DNA from: Promethearchaeota archaeon | GTDB lineage: Archaea; Asgardarchaeota; Lokiarchaeia; Sigyniarchaeales; SOKP01 | NCBI GenBank assembly: GCA_019057795.1 | Contig: JAHLWS010000014.1 | Span: forward strand, 1-51,058 | DNA length: 51,058 nt | Direction of reading: 5' to 3' | In this document: one piece after another, positions 1-8,269 of the stretch | Layout of the letters: every line of letters starts with the position of its first letter | How positions within the stretch are numbered: position 1 is the stretch's first letter | Notes under the pieces: model-generated | Seen by the model: the letters and a program-made list of their open reading frames with translations, nothing else | What the model was told of the DNA's origin: nothing | The model's database searches: none | Program-made: the position numbers and the translations under genes

Positions 1-2
1 AA

Positions 3-236
3 AAACGATGGTTTATAGAGACGGGGTTTTCCGACTTAAATCGGATGGGTAGGCGCTGGAAGTCGAAACACGATAATACGAGATATTTAGACATGCTGGT
101 TCGAATGCTCCTTTATAATTCGTGGAAGATTAACAAGGCATGGCTCAAAAAATGCCGTAAAAAAGGGAAGAAACGCCAAAAGTGGACCTTACAAGACAAC
201 CAAGACGCTTTAGTTGATTTATTTCTCGAAGCGTAA
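3..236 (+). mobile_element. DDE transposase, C-terminal end (cut by window edge)
   Basis: The frame is open from the window edge to a TAA and encodes 77 residues. It begins KRWFIETGFSDLNRM, which matches the region around the catalytic glutamate of IS4/IS5-type DDE transposases (consensus Y-x-x-RW-x-IE). It is followed by the usual basic and helical tail with the LLYNSWKINKAW block, where such enzymes have LL-x-N-x-W. The Glu of RWFIE would be the last catalytic acid. The N-terminal part and left end of the element lie outside the window. The right terminal inverted repeat should lie in about 237-430, but I could not define it without the left end. The family level (DDE_Tnp_1) is fairly sure; the IS family is not. 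Confidence 0.7.
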
Positions 237-273
237 ATAAAATTAACAACTGTATATCAAAAAGGTGAAAATA

Positions 274-324
274 ATGTCGGCTCGGAAAAGAATAAAAATT
301 AATAGAAAAAAATTACTTCCTTAG
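274..324 (+). other. 16-codon basic mini-ORF with strong ribosome binding site
   Basis: An AGGTGA site (263-268) lies five bases before an ATG that opens a frame of only 16 codons (MSARKRIKINRKKLLP, then TAG). Seven of sixteen residues are Lys or Arg. The site is as good as those of the real genes here. It may be the preserved 5' end of a gene cut by the adjacent transposon, a leader peptide, or chance. Nothing else is seen between 237 and 442. Confidence 0.25.
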
Positions 325-442
325 ATACTGAGTATAAAAAGAGAAATCTTTAAAATAAGAAAAGTTGATTAGTATTAATCAAAATTTATTATAAAAAATT
401 TACAAATAAAAAAAATACAAAAAACTAATATTAGTGTTTTTT

Positions 443-1876
443 ATGGCTGAAAATGAAGAAATTTCTTCAAGACATTCTTTTTCGACATACCTATCTTTTG
501 GGACATACAATATTCTCTGGACGATTCCAACGGCAACAATGAGTCTCTATATGTTTTTCTTTTATCATACTCAAGTCGGTCTCGATCCCATTTGGATCTT
601 GACTGTTGTTGGTATAAATACTGTGTGGGCCTCTCTCAACGACCCATTAATTGGGTGGCTAACCGATAAAAATTTTAAGTGGACAAGAAAATGGGGTCGA
701 CGTTTTCCGTGGATAGCAATCGGATTTATTCCACAGTCTTTATCTTTAATCATGATATTTGCTCCTCCTGATATAGATGCTTCAGTAAATCCTTTACCAG
801 TGATGCTTTGGCTTCTGCTTTCCCTGGTCGTGTTTGATTTGTTTATTACGCTTGTAGAAGTCCATACAGCTATACTTCGTGCAGATAAATTTCGAACGGA
901 AACAGAAAGAAGGAAAGGTGCGGGATCTTGGGGTGTCTTTGACATGTTAGGACAAGTCCTTGGAATGATGCTTCCACCGCTTCTTTTATTTTGGGGATAT
1001 ACTCTATTGTCTTTCACAGTTATGGCAGCAATGATAGCTTTGATAGCGATTATCTTTGGCATCATATTCGTCGCGAAGGGTGCTCGGGAGGATAAGATTA
1101 TTATTGATCGATATTACGCAAAAGATTATGAACGACTACATATGTTTAAAGGTCTAAGGTTAGTCCTTAAACAGAAAAGTTTTATGGCTCTCTACGCTTC
1201 TTACACTCTATGGCTCACGGCTACAGGTTCGATAATGGTTGGAATGGTAGCATATATAGTAACATTTATTTTACAAGATCCTAATCCGGATGCGATGATT
1301 CCCTTTTTCGCAATGTTTATCTTGGGAGGACTGATTTCTATTCCAGTTTGGCTCAAAATTCTTAAAAAAATGAATAACAATAAGAAAACCTATATTATCG
1401 GAAGTCTTTTTTTATGCGCCGTTATTGTGCCACTCACCTTTTTCCAAACAGATATTGAATTAATGATTATGATGTTTTTGTTTGGTTTCGGAAATGGATG
1501 TGTGTGGACAATTGGAATGCCCGTATTATATTCGAACGTTCAAGACGACTTTGTTGTGCGTACTGGGAAGAACCAGAAAGGTATTCTTGTTGGTACTTGG
1601 GCAATGATAGGACTGGTTACAGCTTTAATCGATGAAGCGATAATAACTCTGGTATTCGCGATTACTGGTTTTGATGCAGGAATCCCTGATTACGCTACTT
1701 TAGCTGCTACTCCGGGTATAGATGTAGGAGCAGTTTTATTGGGAATCCGGATTCTTTTAGGAATTATTCCTGCGGTGTTGGTATTAATAGGAACATTGAT
1801 CTTTTGGAAAGTATATCCACTTACTCAAGAAAAAGTTCTTGAAAACAAAGCTAAGCTGCAAGAAATTGGCTTTTAA
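443..1876 (+). CDS. GPH-family sugar:cation symporter (MFS_2)
   Basis: This 477-residue integral membrane transporter has about twelve hydrophobic segments. The family (MelB, XylP, GusB) takes up glycosides with Na+ or H+. The family signature between helices 2 and 3 is clear at residues 66-88: NDPLIGWLTDK, then RKWGRRFPW. ATG 443 is preferred; an in-frame GTG at 434 would add three residues. No ribosome binding site is seen, so the transcript may be leaderless or have a short leader. A T12 tract follows the gene. A second member of the family, broken by stop codons, lies at 6842-8194. Substrate cannot be read from the sequence; nearby glycosidase, sulfatase and isomerase genes suggest a sugar or sugar acid. 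Confidence 0.85.
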   Translation: MAENEEISSRHSFSTYLSFGTYNILWTIPTATMSLYMFFFYHTQVGLDPIWILTVVGINTVWASLNDPLIGWLTDKNFKWTRKWGRRFPWIAIGFIPQSLSLIMIFAPPDIDASVNPLPVMLWLLLSLVVFDLFITLVEVHTAILRADKFRTETERRKGAGSWGVFDMLGQVLGMMLPPLLLFWGYTLLSFTVMAAMIALIAIIFGIIFVAKGAREDKIIIDRYYAKDYERLHMFKGLRLVLKQKSFMALYASYTLWLTATGSIMVGMVAYIVTFILQDPNPDAMIPFFAMFILGGLISIPVWLKILKKMNNNKKTYIIGSLFLCAVIVPLTFFQTDIELMIMMFLFGFGNGCVWTIGMPVLYSNVQDDFVVRTGKNQKGILVGTWAMIGLVTALIDEAIITLVFAITGFDAGIPDYATLAATPGIDVGAVLLGIRILLGIIPAVLVLIGTLIFWKVYPLTQEKVLENKAKLQEIGF

Positions 1877-1880
1877 TTAA

Positions 1881-1892
1881 TTTTTTTTTTTT
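1881..1892 (+). terminator. Poly-T transcription end
   Basis: An uninterrupted T12 tract five bases after the symporter stop, the usual form of an intrinsic archaeal terminator. There is no preceding hairpin. Confidence 0.55.
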
Positions 1893-1926
1893 CTTATACT
1901 TTTTTATTGAAAATCCTATTTCATAG

Positions 1927-3060
1927 TTATAACTTTAAAGGATATTCCCCGAATTTCTTTGTCGCAGAGATCATCGTTAAAACATTCTCGAGTTTACAAG
2001 AATTCGTTATGTCTGTGCAAGGGCTCAAAATATAACCCCCACCTTCGCCAGCGTCCCGAATGCACTTTTTCACAGCGTTTACGACGTCGTTTTTTGTGCC
2101 ATAGGGTAAAAGTTGAGAAACATCAATATTTCCGACCAAACATAGTTTATCTCCATATTTTTCCTTCAGGTACTTCAAATCCATACCTGCCATCGGCTCC
2201 AGAGACTGTACGCCGTCAAAACCTGCTTCGATTAGCCCATCAAAATATGGTTCAGTAAATCCATCCGAGTGAAAGATCGCATATTTTCCTGCTTTTTTTA
2301 CTTCATGAACGATTTTCTTATATGCGGGTACGATCAGCTCACGATGGTATTTAGGATTTATCATAGTAGTATTCTTTAAAGCAGAGTCATCGCATAGAAA
2401 GAAGATATCAAAATCTGTTTCAGCTAACATCTTTGCTGCTTGCACCGCTTTATTAGTCCTCAATTCAATATATCTTTTTATCTTGCTTTTGTTTTTTCTT
2501 ATTAATTTTATTAGCAATCCTAAACCAATTCCTTCCCAAATTGGCTCTAATATATAGTCTAATTGAGCACAAGGAACAATTTCGTCCATTGGGAACCTTT
2601 TAAGCCTTTTATTGATTTTAGAAGCAAAATCGGCTCCCTCTTCCCATTCAACATCGTAGTAAGTATCGTAAAAGTAATCTGCCATTTCCTCAGAATTGAT
2701 GTAATTTTTTAAATACCAAGAGATGTCTGAGTCAGCCGGGGGCTTTTTCAAAAAAAGTCTGCCATCGATATCAATGTATTTTTTAGGGTCTTCTGGCTTA
2801 GGAACTGGATGTTCGTTCAAATAACTTTGAGGTAGATGAACTGGAAAACCCTGAAAACCCCAAGAAGAATCAAACCCTAATTTTTTGTGAAAATTCAAAT
2901 CTACATAATAATAAAAGTATTTTCTAACCCTTTTGAAATCAGCACCCCAATATTTTAATAGTTCTTTTCTAAAACCAGGCATGATTTCTTGACAGAAAAG
3001 AGGTATCCGATCGACTTCTTCGTGGTTTAACGCTCTTAACATTCTTTCTCTTGCGTTCAT
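1927..3060 (-). CDS. Uroporphyrinogen-decarboxylase-like protein (URO-D/MtaA superfamily)
   Basis: The 377-residue protein opens with MNARERMLRALNHEEVDRIP, the N-terminal signature of the URO-D superfamily barrel, which includes uroporphyrinogen decarboxylase and the corrinoid methyltransferases MtaA, MtbA and CmuA. The C-terminal half has HSDGF (H264) and LSPCTDI (C347). Zinc-binding MtaA-type enzymes have His-x-Cys at the first site; here it is His-Ser-Asp, so the zinc site is incomplete. No haem genes or corrinoid protein lie nearby, and relatives in carbohydrate loci are common and of unknown function. A paralogue is at 12457-13617. I would call it a URO-D-like protein of unknown substrate, possibly methyl transfer. 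It is convergent with the symporter gene. Confidence 0.8.
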   Translation of the reverse strand: MNARERMLRALNHEEVDRIPLFCQEIMPGFRKELLKYWGADFKRVRKYFYYYVDLNFHKKLGFDSSWGFQGFPVHLPQSYLNEHPVPKPEDPKKYIDIDGRLFLKKPPADSDISWYLKNYINSEEMADYFYDTYYDVEWEEGADFASKINKRLKRFPMDEIVPCAQLDYILEPIWEGIGLGLLIKLIRKNKSKIKRYIELRTNKAVQAAKMLAETDFDIFFLCDDSALKNTTMINPKYHRELIVPAYKKIVHEVKKAGKYAIFHSDGFTEPYFDGLIEAGFDGVQSLEPMAGMDLKYLKEKYGDKLCLVGNIDVSQLLPYGTKNDVVNAVKKCIRDAGEGGGYILSPCTDITNSCKLENVLTMISATKKFGEYPLKL

Positions 3061-3163
3061 AATTTCTAGGATGTTTTAATTTTAGATGTTGTATAAGATA
3101 AGATAAAAAGAAAAGAAATAATCCGAAAATAAATTTATCTATTTTCTAATTCTAATAAATTAC

Positions 3164-3934
3164 ATGGCAATATTAATTGAAAAAAATTATCCTGTATTTA
3201 CCATTGTTATTAATAATCCCGAAGTTAAGAACGCAGTAGATGGACCTACAGCTCAAGAATTGAGTGGAGCATTTAGGGAATTCGAAAACGATAAAAAGGC
3301 TTTAGTTGCTGTATTATGGGGCTCTAATGGAACGTTTTGTTCAGGTGCAAATCTGAAAGCTATTGCTGAAGGAAAAGGTAATAAAATAGAAAAAGATGGA
3401 GATGGTCCGATGGGTCCAACGCGGATGTTTTTATCAAAGCCAGTTATTGCAGCTATAGCAGGTTATGCTGTTGCAGGAGGATTAGAACTTGCCTTATGGT
3501 GTGATATGCGTGTTGTTGAGAAAGATGCGATTTTTGGAGTATTTTGTCGCAGATTTGGGGTGCCTCTTATAGATGGTGGTACTGTGAGATTACCAAGACT
3601 TATTGGATTAAGTCGAGCTATGGATATGATTCTTACTGGACGCTCTGTGAATGCTGAAGAAGCACTCGTGTGGGGGCTTGCTAATCGAGTAGTTGATATA
3701 GGTCGATCGAGAATTGAAGCAGAAAAATTAGCAAGAGAAATTGCGGCTTTTCCAAAAACTTGCATGAGAAACGATCGCTTCTCCGCTTATGAACAATTTG
3801 GATTAGATATTAAAGATGCGATGGTAAATGAATTTAAATACGGTTTAAAAACCTTAGAAAGCGGAGAATACATAGAGGGAAGTCAAGCTTTTAGTAAAGG
3901 TAAAGGTAAACACGGTAATTTTAAGAGGATATAA
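3164..3934 (+). CDS. Crotonase / enoyl-CoA hydratase-isomerase family protein
   Basis: A 256-residue crotonase-fold protein. The oxyanion-hole parts are present: FCSGANLK (58-65) and GYAVAGGLELALWCD (100-114). In rat enoyl-CoA hydratase two glutamates catalyse; by hand alignment the first is kept (E108 in GLELAL) and the second is Cys128 in the segment FGVFCRRFGVPLIDGG. That segment is typical of one crotonase subgroup, so the substitution looks like a subgroup trait rather than damage. It may be a hydratase, isomerase or hydrolase on an unknown acyl-CoA. It is followed by the yjbQ-like gene after 24 bases, probably in one operon. Confidence 0.85.
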   Translation: MAILIEKNYPVFTIVINNPEVKNAVDGPTAQELSGAFREFENDKKALVAVLWGSNGTFCSGANLKAIAEGKGNKIEKDGDGPMGPTRMFLSKPVIAAIAGYAVAGGLELALWCDMRVVEKDAIFGVFCRRFGVPLIDGGTVRLPRLIGLSRAMDMILTGRSVNAEEALVWGLANRVVDIGRSRIEAEKLAREIAAFPKTCMRNDRFSAYEQFGLDIKDAMVNEFKYGLKTLESGEYIEGSQAFSKGKGKHGNFKRI

Positions 3935-3958
3935 AATAATTTGTAATATGGTGATTAG

Positions 3959-4381
3959 ATGATTGTGTTTGAAGAATTTAGAGTAAAAACCCCAGAAAGA
4001 GAAGTTTTACTAGAAATTACAAATGAAATTAGAAAGATTGTAAGCAATTCGGGTATAAATGAAGGTGTCTGTCGCGTATTTGTACCCCACACTACTGCGG
4101 GAATAACAATTAATGAAAATGCAGATCCCTCTGTTATGAAAGATATTTCTAATTATTTGAGCAAATTGATACCAAAAGGCGGAAGTTTAGGATATTCGTT
4201 TAGACATATGGAGGGTAATTCAGACGCACACGTTAAATGCTCTTTAACAGGACACTCATTAGAATTATTAATTCATGATGGTAGGTTAATGCTTGGAACA
4301 TGGCAAGGTGTGATATTTGCAGAATTTGACGGTCCGCGAAACAGGAAAGTCTTTGTCCAAATTCAAGGAGAAATTAATTAA
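3959..4381 (+). CDS. YjbQ / UPF0047 family protein
   Basis: The 140-residue protein is full length for the UPF0047 family. It shows the family's metal-site histidines in VPHTTAGI (H44) and RHMEGNSDAH (H83, H91) and the C-terminal signature GTWQGVIFAEFDGPR (113-127). Members form compact homotrimers, and some have thiamine-phosphate-synthase side activity; the physiological role is unsettled. A GGTGAT site (3950-3955) ends three bases before ATG and fixes the start. It lies just downstream of the crotonase gene, with no evident functional link. Confidence 0.9.
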   Translation: MIVFEEFRVKTPEREVLLEITNEIRKIVSNSGINEGVCRVFVPHTTAGITINENADPSVMKDISNYLSKLIPKGGSLGYSFRHMEGNSDAHVKCSLTGHSLELLIHDGRLMLGTWQGVIFAEFDGPRNRKVFVQIQGEIN

Positions 4382-4403
4382 AATAATATCAATAAATTAT
4401 ACG

Positions 4404-5642
4404 TCATTTCTTTACTAATTTCAACGTTATAAAGAATGTGATAACTACTAAACCATTAATTAAGTAAAAGGGTAAAAATATATAGATTTCCCCTAAAGAA
4501 CTAATAACAATTGGTCCAATTGCGCTACACAAAAATCCTATAGCGTTGTTAAATCCGATGCCCGTACCTTTTAAATCCGGGTCAATTTTTTCGATAATGT
4601 TTAATAGTAATGTGTTTCCCGCTGGTTCGTACAACGCTAACCCTATCCCAACAAATATCGTAATTATTAAAAATACAATCAGATTAAAAACAATACTAGT
4701 CAAGAACGGAAGAGCAAAAAAGATAACAATTATTTGTCCTATTAACATCATTTTTCTTGGGCTATGACGATCTGTTAATCTACCAGAGATAAACACAAAA
4801 ATAATGTAAGCCGCTACAATAAGAATTAAAACATAGCTCGTTTGAATTTCGTCTAAAATAAATTGGACTTGTAAGACCCAAATTAAATATGCCATAATTC
4901 CTCCAAATATAAACCACCTTACGCTATTTAAAAAAATCGTAATTATAAACTGCTTTTCTTGTAATAAGATTTTTATATTTTCTAAATTTAGCGACATTTT
5001 ATTCTCATTTTTGGGACTTTCTAAATCCGCTTTCACTTTTTCGTTTCCCTTTTCTTTCAAGAAAATAATCATAACTACCCCCGATATTATTGTAAAAATC
5101 CCCGAAATAGAAAATATATTCCTAAACCCTAAATATGAAGAGATATATCCCCCAATAACGATACCTCCAAAGTATCCTAAGGACATCGATAACGCGTATA
5201 AACCCATTCCTTTTCCATGCTCTTCTTTCTCGTAAATATCACCAATAACTGCTTGTAAAATAGACGTATAAGCTCCTGCCCCTTGAATTGCTCTAAAGAT
5301 TATAAGTTGAACAATGTCCTGAGCGATAAAACATAAAAAAGTTCCAATTATGTATATAATCAATCCGATAAGTACAACTAATCTTCTACCATACTTATCA
5401 GAGGCAGCTGCGAATGGAAATTGAAACAGTGCTTGCGTTACAGAAAAGATCCCTATTACGATTCCATAAGCGGTAAGAGTTCCAGATAGGCTTATAATAA
5501 AAGAAGGTAACCCAATATTAACCACGCTTATTCCTAAATTTCTAAAAAATACTCCCATTAAGATAACAAAAAGCAAAATTTTTATGTGCTTTCCAAAATT
5601 GCTCTTTGAACTCTTTAAATTATCCTCAGTTTTAATCCCCAT
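4404..5642 (-). CDS. Major facilitator superfamily transporter
   Basis: 412 residues with about twelve membrane spans in two six-helix halves separated by a charged loop near residues 200-220. MFS motif A between helices 2 and 3 reads DKYGRR (82-87), and the helix-4 region RAIQGAGA matches drug-exporter-type MFS proteins. It differs from the two GPH-type symporters in this window and more resembles multidrug or metabolite exporters. The gene is convergent with yjbQ, with stops 23 bases apart. Substrate unknown. Confidence 0.85.
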   Translation of the reverse strand: MGIKTEDNLKSSKSNFGKHIKILLFVILMGVFFRNLGISVVNIGLPSFIISLSGTLTAYGIVIGIFSVTQALFQFPFAAASDKYGRRLVVLIGLIIYIIGTFLCFIAQDIVQLIIFRAIQGAGAYTSILQAVIGDIYEKEEHGKGMGLYALSMSLGYFGGIVIGGYISSYLGFRNIFSISGIFTIISGVVMIIFLKEKGNEKVKADLESPKNENKMSLNLENIKILLQEKQFIITIFLNSVRWFIFGGIMAYLIWVLQVQFILDEIQTSYVLILIVAAYIIFVFISGRLTDRHSPRKMMLIGQIIVIFFALPFLTSIVFNLIVFLIITIFVGIGLALYEPAGNTLLLNIIEKIDPDLKGTGIGFNNAIGFLCSAIGPIVISSLGEIYIFLPFYLINGLVVITFFITLKLVKK

Positions 5643-5752
5643 TTATTTTAGAAATTAAGAAAAAAATTTAAAGTTATTTTTCGCAATATTTTAAACTTTT
5701 AATACTCATATTTACATAATCTTAGTTATTAATTTGGAAAAAAGGGATAATA

Positions 5753-6811
5753 ATGGAGATTGGATTTAATTCTTTATCAAATTTAGCCCAGATTAGGAAA
5801 GATGTGAAGAGAAAAAGAATCTCTAGTTACGATAAAACAGGAGCAAATGCTGATTTCCTTAACTTCAAGGGCAACGAAATAAGGGAAATTTGTAACATTG
5901 AAGGCGCTGGAATGATAAAACACATCTGGATGACAATTGCCTCGGGAGAACCTTATTACTTGAGAAAAACAGTTATTAGAATGTGGTGGGATAACGAAGA
6001 ACACCCTTCAGTAGAGTGCCCAATAGGAGACTTTTTTGGGGTAGGGCACGCAAAAACCGCAAATTTTTGGAGTCTACCGCTTTCTATGGGGCCAGAGGAC
6101 GGAAAAGGATTTAATTGTTTTTTCCCAATGCCGTTTTCAAAACGAGCTCGAATAGAAATTGAAAATGACAGTGACACAGCCCTGGTAGTCTATTTTTATG
6201 TTGATTATGAAGAATATAGCGCGTTAGACTCTACTTATGGTAGATTTCACGCTTTTTGGAATCGCGTAAATCCATGTGAAGGAAGCGATTATATTAAAAA
6301 GAAAAAAGTGGAATTCTTTTTTAGAAAGAACCCAACGCACGAAAAAGATTATTTTGTTATGAACGCCGAAGGTGAAGGTCATTTCGTTGGATTTCATTTA
6401 GATATCCATAATTTATATGAAACTGAGAAGCACAATTGGCCCGGTGAAGGAGACGATTACATAGAGATCGATGACGGTGAAATTATTCTTTATGGAACTG
6501 GTACTGAAGATTATTTTTGTACATCGTGGTGCCCAACTCAATACTATTGTTCACCCTACTTTGGAATTCCATTACCTGGAGGTAAAAATTGGAGTGGCAA
6601 AATATCCTATTATAGGTATCACATTGAAGATCCGATATATTTTCACAAAAATATTAAAGTAAAGATAGAGCACGGTCACGCGAATCAAAGATCAGACGAT
6701 TGGTCTTCAACAGCTTACTGGTATCAAACAGAGCCACATCAGAAATTCAAATCATTTCCGTTAGTTAACGATAGATTACCTAGAGAAGAACCTAAAGAGA
6801 TCGAACCTTAA
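5753..6811 (+). CDS. GH172 (DUF2961) glycoside hydrolase
   Basis: A 352-residue protein of the DUF2961 family, now glycoside hydrolase family 172 (difructose-anhydride enzymes and D-arabinofuranosidases). Conserved blocks are present in order: GAGMIKHIWM (51-60), RMWWDNEEHPSVECPIGDFF (76-95), CFFPMPF (122-128), GTGTEDYF (248-255) and YRYHIEDPI (287-295). E252 and E292 fall where the family's catalytic glutamates are expected. No signal peptide is visible, so it probably acts inside the cell on imported oligosaccharides. The start ATG follows AAGGGATAATA. Neighbours include a dead GPH symporter and an isomerase-like gene, which supports a sugar-use locus. Exact substrate unknown. Confidence 0.85.
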   Translation: MEIGFNSLSNLAQIRKDVKRKRISSYDKTGANADFLNFKGNEIREICNIEGAGMIKHIWMTIASGEPYYLRKTVIRMWWDNEEHPSVECPIGDFFGVGHAKTANFWSLPLSMGPEDGKGFNCFFPMPFSKRARIEIENDSDTALVVYFYVDYEEYSALDSTYGRFHAFWNRVNPCEGSDYIKKKKVEFFFRKNPTHEKDYFVMNAEGEGHFVGFHLDIHNLYETEKHNWPGEGDDYIEIDDGEIILYGTGTEDYFCTSWCPTQYYCSPYFGIPLPGGKNWSGKISYYRYHIEDPIYFHKNIKVKIEHGHANQRSDDWSSTAYWYQTEPHQKFKSFPLVNDRLPREEPKEIEP

Positions 6812-6841
6812 AAATAAAAATAAAAAACTTTTTTAAACTTT

Positions 6842-8194
6842 CTATAAATTCTTTAATTTAGTCAAACGTTCTTCGTGAAGTTCGCTCAACTTTTTTTGTT
6901 GCTCCATGAATTTTTCGTAGTTAAGTGGGAAAAACTTAAACACTAACAAAGCAAGTAAACCACCTATAACTGGAACGAATGATACTAATGCTTTTAATCC
7001 TATTTCCGCCTGGGGGGATTGTGTGATGGCTTCTACATCAAATTCCGTTAAAACTTGTACGATTATCAATGTTAAACCTGAAAAAACCATTGCTAGTCTT
7101 GCTACAAAAGTTAAGATCCCCATAAATGTTGCTTCTCGCCTTTTACCCGTCTTTAACTCGTCTGAATCTATTGCGGCGCTCATAGCTGGTTTAGTCATTA
7201 ACATTCCCCCTGCTCCAAATCCTGGAATTATTGTAAGAATAACTAGGAGAGGAAAATTATCAATAAGGAATAAAGGCCAAATTCCAATCGTAAAAATTCC
7301 AATAGAGAGCAATAATCCATACTTTGGACCTTTTTTGGCATAAATTCATTTCCAGAATAAGACGCTCGTAAGAATCCCTATGGCAATTCCTATTGCCGCA
7401 AATCCCACTAAACCTTCTTCCATTTTAAGAATAAATCGGGCATATAAAGGGAGAATGGTTAGTGTTAATCCAGTAAAGAAATCTATTAGTGTGTAGGTCA
7501 ATGTAATGTTTAGAAATGGCTTATTCGATAAAGTTTCTTTAAATGCCGTGAAAATAGGGAGTGGTTCATCGATTTGATACTCCTTCCTTTCCCTTGTACC
7601 TAAAAGAGACAATAACATAGTAACCGGTATTAAAGCACCAAATAATATACCTACTATGGGCCATCCCATTGCAGAGGCTAATAAAGGAGGTATTATTATT
7701 CCAATCATCGCGGACAGAAAAGCAATTAAGTCTTTAATAGCAACAACCGACGCACGCTCCTTTTAATCTTCATACATTTCTGTATATAACGCCGACCATG
7801 CGGTCATTGCCAGTGTGAAACCAAAATCGAATAAAAACAGCATAATCAAACCATGTAAGAAAATTCCCATTTGGTCTGTCCACGGAACCCACCATAAAAA
7901 CATAAAACCAATAGTAAATGGAACTATTCCAATTACAATATAAGGGATGCGTCGACCCCATCTTTTGAATTTCCATTTATCCATGTAATATCCCATTAGT
8001 GGGTCGTTAACGGCGTTCCAAATACCATATAATAGCAAAAGTAAACTGGCTGATCCAAGCTATAACCCAGCTACAATAGTATAAAAAAATATTAAAAATG
8101 ATTGGATCATATTGTAATGCAATGAGCTTGGAATTGCTGCTAACGAATAAAGAAAATGACCTGAAAATGAATGAATTCTATCTTTTTCTCTCAT
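6842..8194 (-). pseudogene. GPH-family symporter broken by three in-frame stops
   Basis: Read from ATG 8194, one uninterrupted 450-codon frame encodes a second GPH symporter (MREKDRIHSFSGHFLYS..., family motif NDPLMGYYMDKW with KRWGRRIPYI). It is interrupted by TAG at 8062-8060 (after YTIVAGL), TAA at 7765-7763 (after TEMYED) and TGA at 7348-7346 (after SVLFWK). There is no frameshift, and hydrophobicity and family motifs run on through all three points. Each stop is one base change from a plausible family codon. All three stops end normal genes elsewhere here, so recoding is unlikely. It probably lost function recently. It is convergent with the GH172 gene. Confidence 0.85.
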
Positions 8195-8269
8195 ATTTTA
8201 TCACTTTTCAGTTAATATTAATTATCTATATACAATTTTGTTGAGAATCTATTTTAATGTTTTTGATAT

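Noticed and set aside
95..110. GGTTCGAATGC resembling a tRNA T-loop
   Set aside because: It lies in the transposase coding frame, and no acceptor stem or anticodon arm can be folded around it.
571..1065. 164-codon minus-strand frame inside the symporter gene
   Set aside because: A shadow frame with no protein-like features; the plus strand encodes a clear GPH symporter.
6842..8194. Programmed recoding of the three stop codons in the GPH gene
   Set aside because: All three stop types, no shared context, and each ends normal genes elsewhere in the window. A pseudogene is simpler.
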